Shown: positions 45,191-54,521 of the stretch, one piece after another
Layout: every line of letters starts with the position of its first letter
Position numbering within the stretch: position 1 is the first letter of the stretch
Assembly (NCBI RefSeq): GCF_015207425.1
Contig: NZ_JADEWZ010000021.1
Coordinates: 1-64,000 of the forward strand
From: Lusitaniella coriacea LEGE 07157
GTDB taxonomy: Bacteria > Cyanobacteriota > Cyanobacteriia > Cyanobacteriales > Spirulinaceae
Length of the DNA: 64,000 bases
Direction: 5' to 3'
Position numbers and translations under genes: made by a program
The notes under the pieces: generated by a model
Seen by the model: the letters and a program-made list of their open reading frames with translations, nothing else
What the model was told of the DNA's origin: nothing
The model's database searches: none

Positions 45191-46629
45191 TAGATACCCC
45201 CCAGTCCGACTAAAGGCCAGTAAAACTTTGCCATGACTAAAAATAACAAAAATCCGCTCAACTTCAGCCAAAAGCCGCGACGAAAGGCTTCAAAAGGACG
45301 GACGTAACCGCTACCAATCACGATCGCGATCGCGGGAGCCGAAGAAGGGAGCATGAAAGCCAAGCCAGAAGGGACGGTGACCCCCAAAGTCATGGCTCTG
45401 GGATCGACTCCATATTGTGCCGCTAAGGCGAGGGCAATGGGCATTAACACGGCGACAGAAGCTGCATTACTCATCCCTTCGGTGAGCAAAATCGTGAGCA
45501 TCACAATGGCGATAAAACTGAGGGTAGGAGCGTGAATCCAGGTTACCAATCCTTCGGCGAGAGCAGAAGCGGTTCCGGTTTCCCGCAGCATGGCACTGAG
45601 CGCGATCGCGCTGCCATACATGATGAAAATTCCCCAATTCACATCTTCTTCCACCTCTCGCCAGTCTGCCACTTGCGAAATAAAACAGAGAAGGACTCCC
45701 GAAAACGCGATCGTATCCAATCCCCAAACTTCGCCGCGAAACACCCACAAGAGGATCGTCAGCAGCGTAATGAGGGCCGTAACGCTCTCTCGACGAGAAA
45801 TGGGACCAAGGTGGCGCGATCGCGCTTCTAGGTAGCGATGAGCCTCTTTAAGGGATACTGCCGTCCCCTGCCCGATTTGTAAAATCAAACCGTAAGCCAC
45901 AAGCAACAAAACAAAAACCACAGGAATCGACCACATCGTCCATTGAACGAAACTAATGCTTTGTCCCGTCGTACTTTGCAGCAACCCAATCGCCAAAGGC
46001 GTTCTCGCACCCCCTAATAAAGTTCCCATCCCCCCAATCGATGCCCCCCACGCTAGGGACAGGAAAGCCGCCAACCCAAACCGTCCTCCCGGTTGTGCGC
46101 CAGCCGCCTGAACCACCTCCAAAATGACCGGGAAGAGCATTGCCACCACCGCATGGGTGCTAAGGACAAAAGACATGGATGCCGCAAGCAGCAGAATCGC
46201 TGCCATTAATGCCTGTTGGGAACGACCGAATCGAGACACTACCGCTAAAGCGAGGCGCGTACTCAACCCAGACCGCATAATCGGACTAGCAAGGATAAAG
46301 GCTCCCAACACAAAAAACACCGCGCGGTTGCCGAAATACGCATAGGTTTGTTCGGAGGAAAGCGCTCCACTCACCGGAATTAGGAACAGGACGATGATTC
46401 CCGTGACCGCCAATGGAAGGGTGTTTGTCCCCCATAAAAAGGCGGCGACGGCGAATACGCCCAAAGCAGGCTTCGCATCGCCTTCAATTCCCGGCAAAGG
46501 CGCATTGAGAATGAATCCATAAATCCCTGCGGCAAACAAGCACCACAACCAGCGATACTGCGGCTGTCGCGACCAACGTATTCCATTGCGCAAGGTTTGA
46601 TAAGCTTTTTTAGGGAGAGTTTTGAGCAT
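45190..46629 (-). CDS. SLC13/DASS-family anion permease
   Basis: This 479-residue membrane protein has 10-12 hydrophobic segments and the two signature motifs of the divalent-anion:Na+ symporter family: STHAVVAMLFPVIL in the first half, and EGMSNAASVAVLMPIALALA with LAFMLPSSAPAIAIVIGSGY in the second. Family substrates include sulfate, phosphate and di- or tricarboxylates. cysC lies 1.2 kb downstream on the same strand, which makes sulfate attractive but unproven. It starts 15 bases after the epimerase stop, so one transcript could cover epimerase, permease and the small partner. Confidence 0.85.
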   Translation of the reverse strand: MLKTLPKKAYQTLRNGIRWSRQPQYRWLWCLFAAGIYGFILNAPLPGIEGDAKPALGVFAVAAFLWGTNTLPLAVTGIIVLFLIPVSGALSSEQTYAYFGNRAVFFVLGAFILASPIMRSGLSTRLALAVVSRFGRSQQALMAAILLLAASMSFVLSTHAVVAMLFPVILEVVQAAGAQPGGRFGLAAFLSLAWGASIGGMGTLLGGARTPLAIGLLQSTTGQSISFVQWTMWSIPVVFVLLLVAYGLILQIGQGTAVSLKEAHRYLEARSRHLGPISRRESVTALITLLTILLWVFRGEVWGLDTIAFSGVLLCFISQVADWREVEEDVNWGIFIMYGSAIALSAMLRETGTASALAEGLVTWIHAPTLSFIAIVMLTILLTEGMSNAASVAVLMPIALALAAQYGVDPRAMTLGVTVPSGLAFMLPSSAPAIAIVIGSGYVRPFEAFRRGFWLKLSGFLLFLVMAKFYWPLVGLGGI

Positions 46630-46644
46630 AAATGGGCGATCCCG

Positions 46645-47625
46645 TTACACCTGATAGTAGGCACGATACCATTGGACAAATTTTTCAATTCCAACCTCAA
46701 TCGGCGTATCGGGCTTGAAACCCACATCCCGCATTAAATCGTTCACATCAGCGTAGGTTACGGGTACGTCACCCGGTTGCATGGGGAGCATATTTTTGAT
46801 CGCTTTTTTCCCAATACAATCCTCCAGCACCTCAATCATCTTTAAGAGTTCGACGGGCTGATTGTTGCCAATATTATAGATTTTGTAGGGAGCGCCACTT
46901 TCCCCTTGGGGTGGCGGGATGGTACCCATTGTCCGCACGACTCCTTCCACCACATCGTCAACGTAGGTAAAGTCTCGTCGCATCTGACCGTTGTTGAACA
47001 CGTTAATCGGTTCTCCTGCCAAGATTGCTTTAGTGAAGAGGAACAGTGCCATATCCGGACGACCCCAAGGGCCATAAACGGTAAAGAACCGCAAACCCGT
47101 CGCAGGGATAGCGTACAAATGGCTGTAACAGTGCGCCATTAATTCATTCGCTTTTTTGGAGGCAGCGTACAAACTGATGGGGTGGTCTACGTTATCTTCT
47201 ACGGAGAAGGGAATTTTTTTGTTGACTCCATAGACGGAACTAGAAGAGGCAAAAACAAGGTGTTTGACTTTGCTGTGGCGGCACCCTTCAAGAATATTGA
47301 CAAATCCCACTAAATTGCTATCGACGTAAGCGTGGGGATTTTGCAGAGAGTAGCGGACTCCGGCTTGTGCGGCTAAGTGAGCGACAACATCAAACTGCCG
47401 TCCTGCAAATAATTCTGTCATACCCGCGCGATCGGCAAGATCGAGTTCACAGAAACTAAACGCGGGGTGGTTTTGCAGTTGCGCGAGTCGATCTTTTTTT
47501 AGGGCAACCTCGTAATAGGCATTGAGATTGTCCGCGCCAACCACCGTATCTCCTCGATCTAATAATCGCTGAGCAAGGTGAAAACCAATAAATCCAGCCG
47601 CACCAGTGACTAAAGTAGTGACCAC
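46645..47625 (-). CDS. UDP-glucuronate 4-epimerase-like NAD-dependent epimerase
   Basis: This 326-residue short-chain epimerase has the NAD motif [12 protein letters not shown], the catalytic YAASKKANE (Tyr-x3-Lys) and the sugar-binding [25 protein letters not shown] block typical of UDP-glucuronate/galacturonate epimerases. The length and C-terminal [21 protein letters not shown] agree. It would supply UDP-galacturonate for cell-wall or extracellular polysaccharide. The glycosyltransferase cluster lies several kilobases away. It is complete and probably leads the transcript that includes the SLC13 permease. Confidence 0.92.
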   Translation of the reverse strand: MVTTLVTGAAGFIGFHLAQRLLDRGDTVVGADNLNAYYEVALKKDRLAQLQNHPAFSFCELDLADRAGMTELFAGRQFDVVAHLAAQAGVRYSLQNPHAYVDSNLVGFVNILEGCRHSKVKHLVFASSSSVYGVNKKIPFSVEDNVDHPISLYAASKKANELMAHCYSHLYAIPATGLRFFTVYGPWGRPDMALFLFTKAILAGEPINVFNNGQMRRDFTYVDDVVEGVVRTMGTIPPPQGESGAPYKIYNIGNNQPVELLKMIEVLEDCIGKKAIKNMLPMQPGDVPVTYADVNDLMRDVGFKPDTPIEVGIEKFVQWYRAYYQV

Positions 47626-47777
47626 GAGATAACCTCAAAATCCCAATAATTCATTTTTTCCATCCCAACTCTAACTCAATTCTCTCGAAATTCTCCTTCT
47701 TGATGGGATTTATTGCGTTTAGGGAGGGGTCGCGCGTTCTCTCGCAGGGAAGATCCCTGTGAGAAGTCTTTTAAATC

Positions 47778-47870
47778 GAATGACGCTGAAATAAGCTTTA
47801 ACAAATCCTTGAAAGCCTTGTTGTTTTGTAGGGTGAGCATCGACCACCAGCCTTAAGTCAGTGCCATTCA
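47778..47870 (+). repeat. MITE-like element R3 with 9-bp target duplication
   Basis: The left end GAATGACGCTGAAATAAGC and the right end read inward TGAATGGCACTGACTTAAGGC are imperfect inverted repeats. The flanks carry the same nonamer TTTTAAATC (47769-47777 and 47871-47879), as expected for a target-site duplication. It is 93 bases long and non-coding. It lies between the dynamin-like gene (stop at 47882) and the epimerase start. Confidence 0.65.
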
Positions 47871-47881
47871 TTTTAAATCCC

Positions 47882-50107
47882 TTAAAGTCCTGGTTTCCAA
47901 GTATTTAATACCTCTTTGAGAGTCACCAACTCTCCCATATATTCGTGCAACTCATCCCGTTGAAACTCAAGAATTGCAACGATTCGATCCGCTTTTGCTT
48001 CCTTATTAGCTCGTTCTTTTAATAATCGCTCGAACTCTTCTTGAAAGCGTTCGATGTAATCATAAATTTGCCGTTCTGCATTGCGAAAATCCTCTGAAAC
48101 TTGTTTCTTGATTGCCTTTTCCACAATCGCCAAACTCCCCAAAGTTTGATTGTCAATTTCTGTTTTAATCGATTCGGTTGTTTTGCGCAGATCGATTCCA
48201 TAATAAGACAACTGTTCTTCTACGGGAATATCGACTTCATAGTCGCGACAAAACCCTTTTCTTTTTTCTGTCGTTAACTTTGTAAAAGTTTCGGTATAGT
48301 ACTGAACTTGAGAATCAATTCCTTGAAATTCAAACCCTAGAGATTGAATTGGATTGATATTGAGCGCAATATCCAAAGACTCACCGATATGCTTAGAGAG
48401 ATCGTCAGAAATCATCTGAATATTATTATGAATTTCCGCCACAAGTTCTTGTCTAATTTCGCTGCCATCCCTAGATAACTTATCCTGAGTATTAGACCAC
48501 CAATTTTTAATCAGAACCGCACAAACTCCATTGATATCCTCCTTAATCGCTTGAGCTTCTTCCTCTGTTTCGCAGCGAATTTCATAAGGACTTTCCGAAC
48601 GACTCAGAACGTTAGCAAATATTTTTGTCAAGGATTCTTTTAGCCGTTGGGGAACGTCCAGTTTTGGCAAGGATTCTTCTTCATTTAATTCATCTGGTAA
48701 TGAAGGCTCCAATTCAGTCGATTCAGAGAGCCACGATTGAACGAAAAGATCGATTTCTTCTTGAATAGTTTGCTTTGCTTTTTCTGCAAATTCAGTAATC
48801 TCATCTCTGAACTGAGAGATCAACTTTTTCTCTTGCTGTTCTACGAGGGCTTTAACGCCTTTAACTTGACCAATGGCTCCTCGTGCAACATTGGCATAGT
48901 CTTCAATTTTTTCTCTCAAAGGTTGAAGTTCCATCTCCCAGCCATTAATTCGCAGATTAATACTATCTTCAATCGCTTTTGCTGCTTTATCGAGTTTTGC
49001 GAGAACATCATGTAATAAATTCCATCCCGAATTCCCAATTACATTTTGAATTACTAAAGCTTCAACTTTTTTGATAAGACTATCTTCTAATGCTTGAGGG
49101 GCGATTTTTTTCGGTGCGGGAGCAATTAAATCACCTTCTTCATTCTCGCGAGCATAGCGACCGCTAAAAAAATTCTTAAAGTTTTTCAAATGACTCGATG
49201 TTGCTGTTTCTTGTTGAATGAGTTTAGCTAGTAATCCCTGCCAAGCACTGGTGGGATAGATATTGGGATTGGGAATGCCAAAGTCAACGAGCATTTGACG
49301 AAGATCGGAAATCACCTCATCAATGGGTCTATCATCTTCTGTTTTACGGTCAATTTTATTCAGAATAAAGTAAATTTTTCCCGTGTTGTGTTGTAATACT
49401 TCCTGACGCTGTTCGATTAACTCTTGTAGCAGTTCGGAGTTTGTATTGTCTTTAAAGGAACAATAATCCAAAATAAATAAAATGGCATCGCAAGTTCGCA
49501 GTGCTTCTAATGCCGTTTGTTTGAGAGAGACAAAATTCAAATCTTCCGATTGCCATTCGTTGGGTCCTGGGGTATCAACGAGGGTTAAACCTTTGAGGGA
49601 AGAGTAGTCGTGAATGGCTTCGATGGGGTGTTCGAGTTGAAAGCGAAGCGTTCCTTCTTTATTGGCTGTGGTACGAATATCGTGAGTTCGTTGGAGAAAT
49701 TGCTTTTGTATGGCTGCGGCACTCCCTTGGGCAACGACGAGCGGTTTGCGCTGTCCTTGACGATATTCTAGAAGCTTGGGAACGCCGTCTGGGGGGAGGG
49801 GGTAAATGTCGGTACGGCAAACGGTACAAGCTTCTGTTTCGCTGGCGAGGACATCTGCACCAATTAAAGCGTTGAGGAAGGTGCTTTTTCCTGCTTTCAT
49901 TGCTGCGATGACCGCAACTTGATATTTTTGCTCTTGGAGTGCTTTGAGTGCAGTAGTGATTTCTGCTTCGATGGTTTGTAAGCTTTGGGCGTTGTTTCCT
50001 TCACTGAGTTGTCCAGCTCGCATTTCCTGGAGGTACTGTAAGAGTTTAATACCAGTGGTGTAGATGCTTTCGTAGGTTTCCTGGAACTGTTGAGAAGACA
50101 TACTCAA
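47882..50107 (-). CDS. Dynamin-like GTPase 1 (no obvious membrane paddle)
   Basis: This 741-residue protein has a large GTPase domain. The P-loop is AAMKAGKSTFLNALIG (about residue 71), followed by EACTVCRTDIY (switch I threonine), LVDTPGPNEW (G3) and FILNKID (G4). The rest is long coiled-coil helices as in bacterial dynamin-like proteins. The C-terminal 200 residues are charged and helical. No hydrophobic paddle or membrane helix is visible, unlike the second dynamin at 57457. Bacterial relatives remodel or protect membranes by nucleotide-driven assembly. It is a single gene, with its 3' end next to an R3 MITE. Confidence 0.85.
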   Translation of the reverse strand: MSMSSQQFQETYESIYTTGIKLLQYLQEMRAGQLSEGNNAQSLQTIEAEITTALKALQEQKYQVAVIAAMKAGKSTFLNALIGADVLASETEACTVCRTDIYPLPPDGVPKLLEYRQGQRKPLVVAQGSAAAIQKQFLQRTHDIRTTANKEGTLRFQLEHPIEAIHDYSSLKGLTLVDTPGPNEWQSEDLNFVSLKQTALEALRTCDAILFILDYCSFKDNTNSELLQELIEQRQEVLQHNTGKIYFILNKIDRKTEDDRPIDEVISDLRQMLVDFGIPNPNIYPTSAWQGLLAKLIQQETATSSHLKNFKNFFSGRYARENEEGDLIAPAPKKIAPQALEDSLIKKVEALVIQNVIGNSGWNLLHDVLAKLDKAAKAIEDSINLRINGWEMELQPLREKIEDYANVARGAIGQVKGVKALVEQQEKKLISQFRDEITEFAEKAKQTIQEEIDLFVQSWLSESTELEPSLPDELNEEESLPKLDVPQRLKESLTKIFANVLSRSESPYEIRCETEEEAQAIKEDINGVCAVLIKNWWSNTQDKLSRDGSEIRQELVAEIHNNIQMISDDLSKHIGESLDIALNINPIQSLGFEFQGIDSQVQYYTETFTKLTTEKRKGFCRDYEVDIPVEEQLSYYGIDLRKTTESIKTEIDNQTLGSLAIVEKAIKKQVSEDFRNAERQIYDYIERFQEEFERLLKERANKEAKADRIVAILEFQRDELHEYMGELVTLKEVLNTWKPGL

Positions 50108-50296
50108 ATCGCTCTTGATGAAGGAGCAAGCTAAATTTAGCTACAGCTTACCAAAATATTTGAGTCTCGAAGCCTTACCTTTATCGACCTCAGTTCAATC
50201 CTGCTATTGCCACAGGACAAAGAATTGGGTGAGGGAAGGAATAACCCCTTTTGTTAAATTCGCGTCTACCTTGTGGGACTTGACTCAATTTTAAAA

Positions 50297-50346
50297 AGCA
50301 AAAAGCCGGATTGACTGAAGGCAACGAGTGCCTGTCCAATCCGGCT
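50297..50346 (-). terminator. Rho-independent terminator of the small lipoprotein gene
   Basis: Perfect 10-base arms AGCCGGATTG (50304-50313) and CAATCCGGCT (50337-50346) enclose a second small hairpin (AGGCA/TGCCT). On the minus strand they are followed by TTTTTGCTTTTT. It stands 34 bases after the lipoprotein stop. Confidence 0.88.
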
Positions 50347-50379
50347 AGCGACTGCTGGAGAGTCGATAGTCTAGGTTAA

Positions 50380-50505
50380 CTACTCGGCTGGAGCTTCGGT
50401 AGGAGCCTCTTCAGGTACCTCATCTACAGCGTCGTCTCCGCCGCAAGCCACCAAAGGCATTGTTAAAGCCAGTAGGCAAATCAGACCGAAAATTTTCTTA
50501 GTCAT
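50380..50505 (-). CDS. 41-residue lipoprotein
   Basis: The minus-strand ATG at 50505 is preceded by a strong AAGGAGG. The peptide has a basic start (MTKKIFG), a hydrophobic stretch (LICLLALTMP) and a lipobox (LVAC) with the acylated Cys at residue 21. Twenty mature residues rich in Asp, Glu, Pro and Ala follow (GGDDAVDEVPEEAPTEAPAE). The ideal RBS, lipobox and downstream terminator together make this a real single-gene unit despite its size. The mature peptide is acidic and probably disordered, anchored on the periplasmic side of a membrane. Similar tiny entericidin-like lipoproteins exist elsewhere, but no homologue is claimed. Confidence 0.85.
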   Translation of the reverse strand: MTKKIFGLICLLALTMPLVACGGDDAVDEVPEEAPTEAPAE

Positions 50506-50609
50506 ATGCTCCTCCTTGTCATGGGTAGGTTAAAGAGTATTGCTGGATCGATAACAATTATGCACTATTCATACAAAAAATGTACGGATTGCAAAATGTT
50601 GGGGTCGAG

Positions 50610-51989
50610 TTATTTCTCCGGTAAATTACGTGGTGGCACGGCTCGACCTTCGTAAAACTTACGTTCTAGCTGACTCAAACCCCACCCGGTTGCGAGTAAT
50701 AAGAGGGCGAAGAGGGAGAAAAAAATGGCAGAACTGTTCCCCAGAGTTAGGGTTGCTAGGGGAATTATCACCCACGCGATCGCGCCCAGAAGAAAAATCC
50801 CAAAGCGAAGACGCTGAAGATTTGCCAAAGCCCCCGAACAACTGGCACAGTGAAGCGTATGAGAATGGTAGCGATCGAGGAGTTTTTCTTTTGGTAGAGG
50901 CGGCGGTAAAGGAGTATCGGGGAAAGGCTTCGCTCGATACTGGTTGACCCACTGACGAAACTCAGACACAAACCGATCTGCCGCTGTGGGTAAATAGAAA
51001 GCACGGGCAAACTCTTCGCTTCCCCCCGCCGCTTCGAGGTAGCGTTCTTGGTAGTGGAGAAAAATTTGATCGTCTTCAAGAACGCCGTTTTGGTTGATAT
51101 GGGAGTACCAGCGAGGAGTGAGCTTCAAAAATAATCTCGGTAGTTTTGCGGAAAACTTGAAGGGGAAGCGAGCAAAAAGGCGGCATTCTCCCGAACGAAT
51201 GGGAGTCGCATAAACAACCGTAAGGGTTCTGCCAAACTGTTCTGAGGTGAGATCGTGCCACATTAAACCCGGTGCGACAAAAAGGGTATCCTGTCGCCCT
51301 AACGTTCCTTTTCGGGGTCCCTCAGCCCACATTCCTTGAAACCCTTGTTTGCCAGAGGCAAGGATTTCCAAGTCCACAGGACTCACGTTAACGCGATTTC
51401 CAACGGTTTTATGGTGGGTATAGGGAATATGGCTGGAGTCGAGAACATTTTCTAGCAGGGTGAGGGCATCGTAGGGCAAATCCCTGAAAATATCGAGGCA
51501 AACCCACTCGTCAGAATCATCTAAAAGCGGTTCGACCAGGGGTAGAGGTGTTTGGGTGGCGTTATCTCGATTGCCGGGATAGACAAATAATAACCCTTGG
51601 GCAGTTGCAGTCGGAAAGGATGTGGCGCAGGCTCTTTGGGCAGTTTGAGCGCTTCCTCCTTCCCTTTGTTGGGGGATAAACTCACAGCGACCCGTCCCGG
51701 AAAATGCCCAACCGTGGTACGGACATTCCAACCAACCGCTTTCGTTTATTCGACCTTCTGAGAGGGGAGCAAGACGATGAGGGCATTGGTCGAGGAAGGC
51801 TTGCCAGGATTGAGCGGCTTCGTCCCACCAAAGGACTAAATCTCGGTCGAGGAGCGTAAATTTTGTGAGTTTTTCTGGGTTGAGGTCTTTGAGGTAGTAA
51901 ACAGGATACCAAACTTCTCGAACGTCGAAGCGAGTTGGGTCGTTCCCGCCTGCGGGGTGGTGTTTTGGCTTGGTTTCAAGGGCGGTCAT
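50610..51989 (-). CDS. Rieske non-haem iron oxygenase, pheophorbide a oxygenase-like
   Basis: This 459-residue protein has a Rieske [2Fe-2S] site (DQCPHRLAPLSEG and LECPYHGWAF), the mononuclear iron motif (ENVLDSSHIPYTHH), a PaO-type domain and two C-terminal membrane helices (about 400-440). Before the helices lies a CxxC (LHCASCSGAL), typical of chloroplast PaO/Tic55-type enzymes and a proposed thioredoxin target. Plant relatives open the pheophorbide ring in chlorophyll breakdown or hydroxylate phyllobilins. The substrate in cyanobacteria is uncertain. It probably sits on a thylakoid or plasma membrane. The frame is intact. Confidence 0.9.
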   Translation of the reverse strand: MTALETKPKHHPAGGNDPTRFDVREVWYPVYYLKDLNPEKLTKFTLLDRDLVLWWDEAAQSWQAFLDQCPHRLAPLSEGRINESGWLECPYHGWAFSGTGRCEFIPQQREGGSAQTAQRACATSFPTATAQGLLFVYPGNRDNATQTPLPLVEPLLDDSDEWVCLDIFRDLPYDALTLLENVLDSSHIPYTHHKTVGNRVNVSPVDLEILASGKQGFQGMWAEGPRKGTLGRQDTLFVAPGLMWHDLTSEQFGRTLTVVYATPIRSGECRLFARFPFKFSAKLPRLFLKLTPRWYSHINQNGVLEDDQIFLHYQERYLEAAGGSEEFARAFYLPTAADRFVSEFRQWVNQYRAKPFPDTPLPPPLPKEKLLDRYHSHTLHCASCSGALANLQRLRFGIFLLGAIAWVIIPLATLTLGNSSAIFFSLFALLLLATGWGLSQLERKFYEGRAVPPRNLPEK

Positions 51990-52142
51990 AGGTTCAGGGA
52001 GTTGTGAGTTCGGGGTTCAAAATGGACATTAGGTCTAATTTCCCACATTCCGCTATCTATCGCGAAGCCATGACAGGACTGAGCCTCTAGTTTGTTCGGA
52101 CGCGCTTGCACTCTGCTATTGGAGAGAGAACTAATTTTGCTC

Positions 52143-52343
52143 TCAAGCGTTGGAAGGGTTCGCTTCGCGAGACTGCTGGCGCACAATTCCTGCCATTGCC
52201 GCTTTTTGTAAGTGCATAAAAGCACTAACATCTTCCCAGCCATATTTGGTTTTTTGTAGCAATTGTCGCAGTTGGTCTTCTGCTTCGATGGTTAAATAGC
52301 CTGTCTCTAAAGCCTGTTGTACAACGTCACGAATTGAAATCAT
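52143..52343 (-). CDS. Small conserved cyanobacterial protein
   Basis: This 66-residue protein (SIRDVVQQALETGYLTIEAE; DQLRQLLQKTKYGWEDVSAF; MHLQKAAMAGIVRQQSRE) is preceded by GGAGG at good spacing. I recall near-identical small proteins in many cyanobacteria, all uncharacterised. It is helical, with no signal or membrane segment. It ends 153 bases before the Rieske gene start on the same strand. A second open frame on this strand overlaps it but lacks an RBS. Confidence 0.7.
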   Translation of the reverse strand: MISIRDVVQQALETGYLTIEAEDQLRQLLQKTKYGWEDVSAFMHLQKAAMAGIVRQQSREANPSNA

Positions 52344-52677
52344 GTTCGGTGTCCTCCGTGTGTGATGTCCCTGGCGGTTGCAGTGAATTTTCTGGACTCT
52401 TACTCAAGGTTTGGTAATTTATGTCCGATCTTATGCAATTTTTCCTATTTTTTTACAAAAATTTACAAATTTAGACAATGATTGAGGATTTTGCCTCTGT
52501 AATTTAACGGATATTTTATAACAGTTTTCCAAATTTTGCGCTCTCTCTATATGAAGAGTTTGTCCCTAAAATGTTGCATTTTCTGGAATAAACCTGCATC
52601 CTCTTGAAGTCTAGGTTTAAGCTGTGGATTGTCTTCGCCACGAGCGTTGGTAAATCGCGTACCTTTCTCAAGCAATA
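52344..52677. other. A+T-rich divergent intergenic region
   Basis: This 334-base region lies between the leftward small gene and the rightward ABC ATPase gene and should hold both promoters. T-rich runs occur at 52435-52470. No repeat, tRNA or convincing operator is seen. Confidence 0.4.
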
Positions 52678-53628
52678 ATGGAACAAGAATTTGCAATTGC
52701 AACTCAAGGACTCACGAAACAGTTCGATCGCCACATCGCTGTCAACGAACTCGATCTACAAATTAATAGTGGCGAAGTTTATGGGTTGATCGGTCCTAAT
52801 GGCGCGGGAAAAACCACCCTAATTCGGATGCTCGCCGCCGCCGAAGAACCCACGATTGGAGAAATTTATATTTATGGCGATCGCCTTCTGTGCGATGGGA
52901 GTAACCCCAAGTTAAAGCAGCGCATTGGCTATCTCCCGGACGATTATCCGGTCTATGAGGACTTAAATGTATGGGATTACCTGGACTATTTTGCTCGACT
53001 CTATCGCTTGCGACAGCCGCACCGTCGCCGTCGGATTTATGAAGTATTGGAGTTAGTCCAACTTGCCAATAAGCGCAATAGTCTGATTTCTACTCTGTCG
53101 CGGGGGATGAAACAACGCCTCAGTCTGGCTCGTACTATTATTCACGAACCGATTTTGCTGCTTCTTGACGAGCCTGTGTCGGGTTTAGATCCTATTGCTC
53201 GAATGCAGTTCCGGGACATTATTAAAGTCTTGCAAGAAGCGGGAATGACCATTTTTATTTCGTCTCACGTTTTGAGCGATCTGGCGGAGTTATGTACTTC
53301 TGTGGGCATTATGGAAATGGGTTTTTTGGTGGAGAGTTCGTCGCTCAAGGAGTTGTATGCTCGCCTGTCTCGCCAACAAATTGTTATCTCTACGTTGGGT
53401 TCCCTCGAAGGGTTAGAGGCGGAGTTAAAAAATTGTCCTTGGGTTGAAGATTGGCAAACGATTCAAGGAACGTCCAGTCTGCGAGTTCACTTTTCCGGAA
53501 CGCTGGAGGAGAGCGCTGAGTTGCTGCGAGCGCTTGTGAGTGCAGAAATTCCCGTTACCGAGTTCCGCACGACTCAAGAGGATTTAGAAAGCATTTTCTT
53601 GAAAATGGGTCACCAACAAGCATCTTGA
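52678..53628 (+). CDS. ABC transporter ATP-binding protein, CcmA/ABC-2 type
   Basis: This 316-residue ATPase has Walker A GPNGAGKTTLIRML (about residue 40), an atypical signature LSRGMKQRLSLARTI, Walker B LLLLDEPVSGLDP and an H-loop FISSHVLSDLAEL. A C-terminal extension of about 90 residues follows (FSGTLEESAELLRALV; TEFRTTQEDLESIFLKMG), as in ABC-2 exporters. The ABC-2 permease that normally follows is absent: a terminator comes next. The substrate is unknown. The ATG at 52678 follows a CTCAAGCAATA leader without a strong RBS. Confidence 0.88.
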   Translation: MEQEFAIATQGLTKQFDRHIAVNELDLQINSGEVYGLIGPNGAGKTTLIRMLAAAEEPTIGEIYIYGDRLLCDGSNPKLKQRIGYLPDDYPVYEDLNVWDYLDYFARLYRLRQPHRRRRIYEVLELVQLANKRNSLISTLSRGMKQRLSLARTIIHEPILLLLDEPVSGLDPIARMQFRDIIKVLQEAGMTIFISSHVLSDLAELCTSVGIMEMGFLVESSSLKELYARLSRQQIVISTLGSLEGLEAELKNCPWVEDWQTIQGTSSLRVHFSGTLEESAELLRALVSAEIPVTEFRTTQEDLESIFLKMGHQQAS

Positions 53629-53694
53629 ATTCCTGATGTATCTAAATTTACATTAGACGTAAATTGGGAATTAAGGCTGAAGGCTTACAAAAAG

Positions 53695-53730
53695 AGGGGG
53701 TTAGACCCCCTAATAATTTATATTTTTTCT
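53695..53730 (+). terminator. Rho-independent terminator of the ABC ATPase gene
   Basis: AGGGGGT (53695-53701), loop TAG, ACCCCCT (53705-53711), followed by AATAATTTATATTTTTT. It lies 67 bases after the stop codon. Confidence 0.8.
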
Positions 53731-54521
53731 CTTTCTACGAAGAAAATTTATGATTTCTTAGTATTAGTTGTGGGGAATGATTTCGCGATCGCGCTCGTAA
53801 AAAAGAAGATATATCTTCCCCAATCCTTGATATTCAAGCAATTGAGGTTTTTCCCATCGACTCTATCGGTTACTCAATTGGGAACAAAAAGCTGACTCCA
53901 TTTTGACAGAGAGTTAGGATGGACAGCGCCTATCGAGATTTGTGAGAAATTTTAAGAATTTAAATTGAGTGAATGGGTTACAAAAATGCTAAAATTCGGA
54001 ACACTAAAGTCAGTTTTGCTGTAGCATAGTCTGGGCAATCTTCCACAAGATAGAGTACCAGCCCCAAAATTAACTGTAATATGTAGCCTTGAACTCTGGT
54101 TTAACTACAAGTTGACGGGTTGAGTGGAGCTAAAGAAAATCGACGTTACTTCTGAGGTCTGCGACAGACGAATTGGTGTGAGGAGCGCGCGATCGAAACC
54201 CAAAGTCTGGATTCAATATTTCTTGTCTTTCGGTAAAGATAGCTTTTAGTTAGAGTTTGACCTCAGTATTTAGCACAGTCCGTTTGAGGAACTTGGTGCG
54301 ATAGCAGTCGTCCCGTACAATTGCATCGCTTGCTAGTGCTAAACACTCATTTTGAAACGGAACATTGCTAGCGAAGTAACGGTTAATAGCAGACTTTTCA
54401 GTTGAGAAGAGAAAGCAACCTATTTTGAAGTAGTCGGTTTTGCGAGTGTCTATTCCGTGCCTGTTTATAAAATCCTTTGATGACACAATAAAATTTAAGA
54501 TGCCAATAGGCTGTAAATGCC
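53731..54521. other. Gene-poor intergenic stretch
   Basis: About 790 bases without a well-supported gene. It is A+T-rich. A 78-codon minus-strand frame (54250-54486, GTG start) exists, but I cannot recognise it and see no RBS. No tRNA, repeat array or palindrome of note was found. Confidence 0.4.

Noticed and set aside
51986-52243. 85-codon minus-strand frame overlapping the small conserved gene
   Set aside because: It lacks an RBS. The overlapping 66-residue frame has GGAGG and matches a known cyanobacterial small protein.
54250-54486. 78-codon minus-strand open frame starting with GTG
   Set aside because: No recognised family, no ribosome binding site, isolated in a gene-poor A+T-rich stretch.
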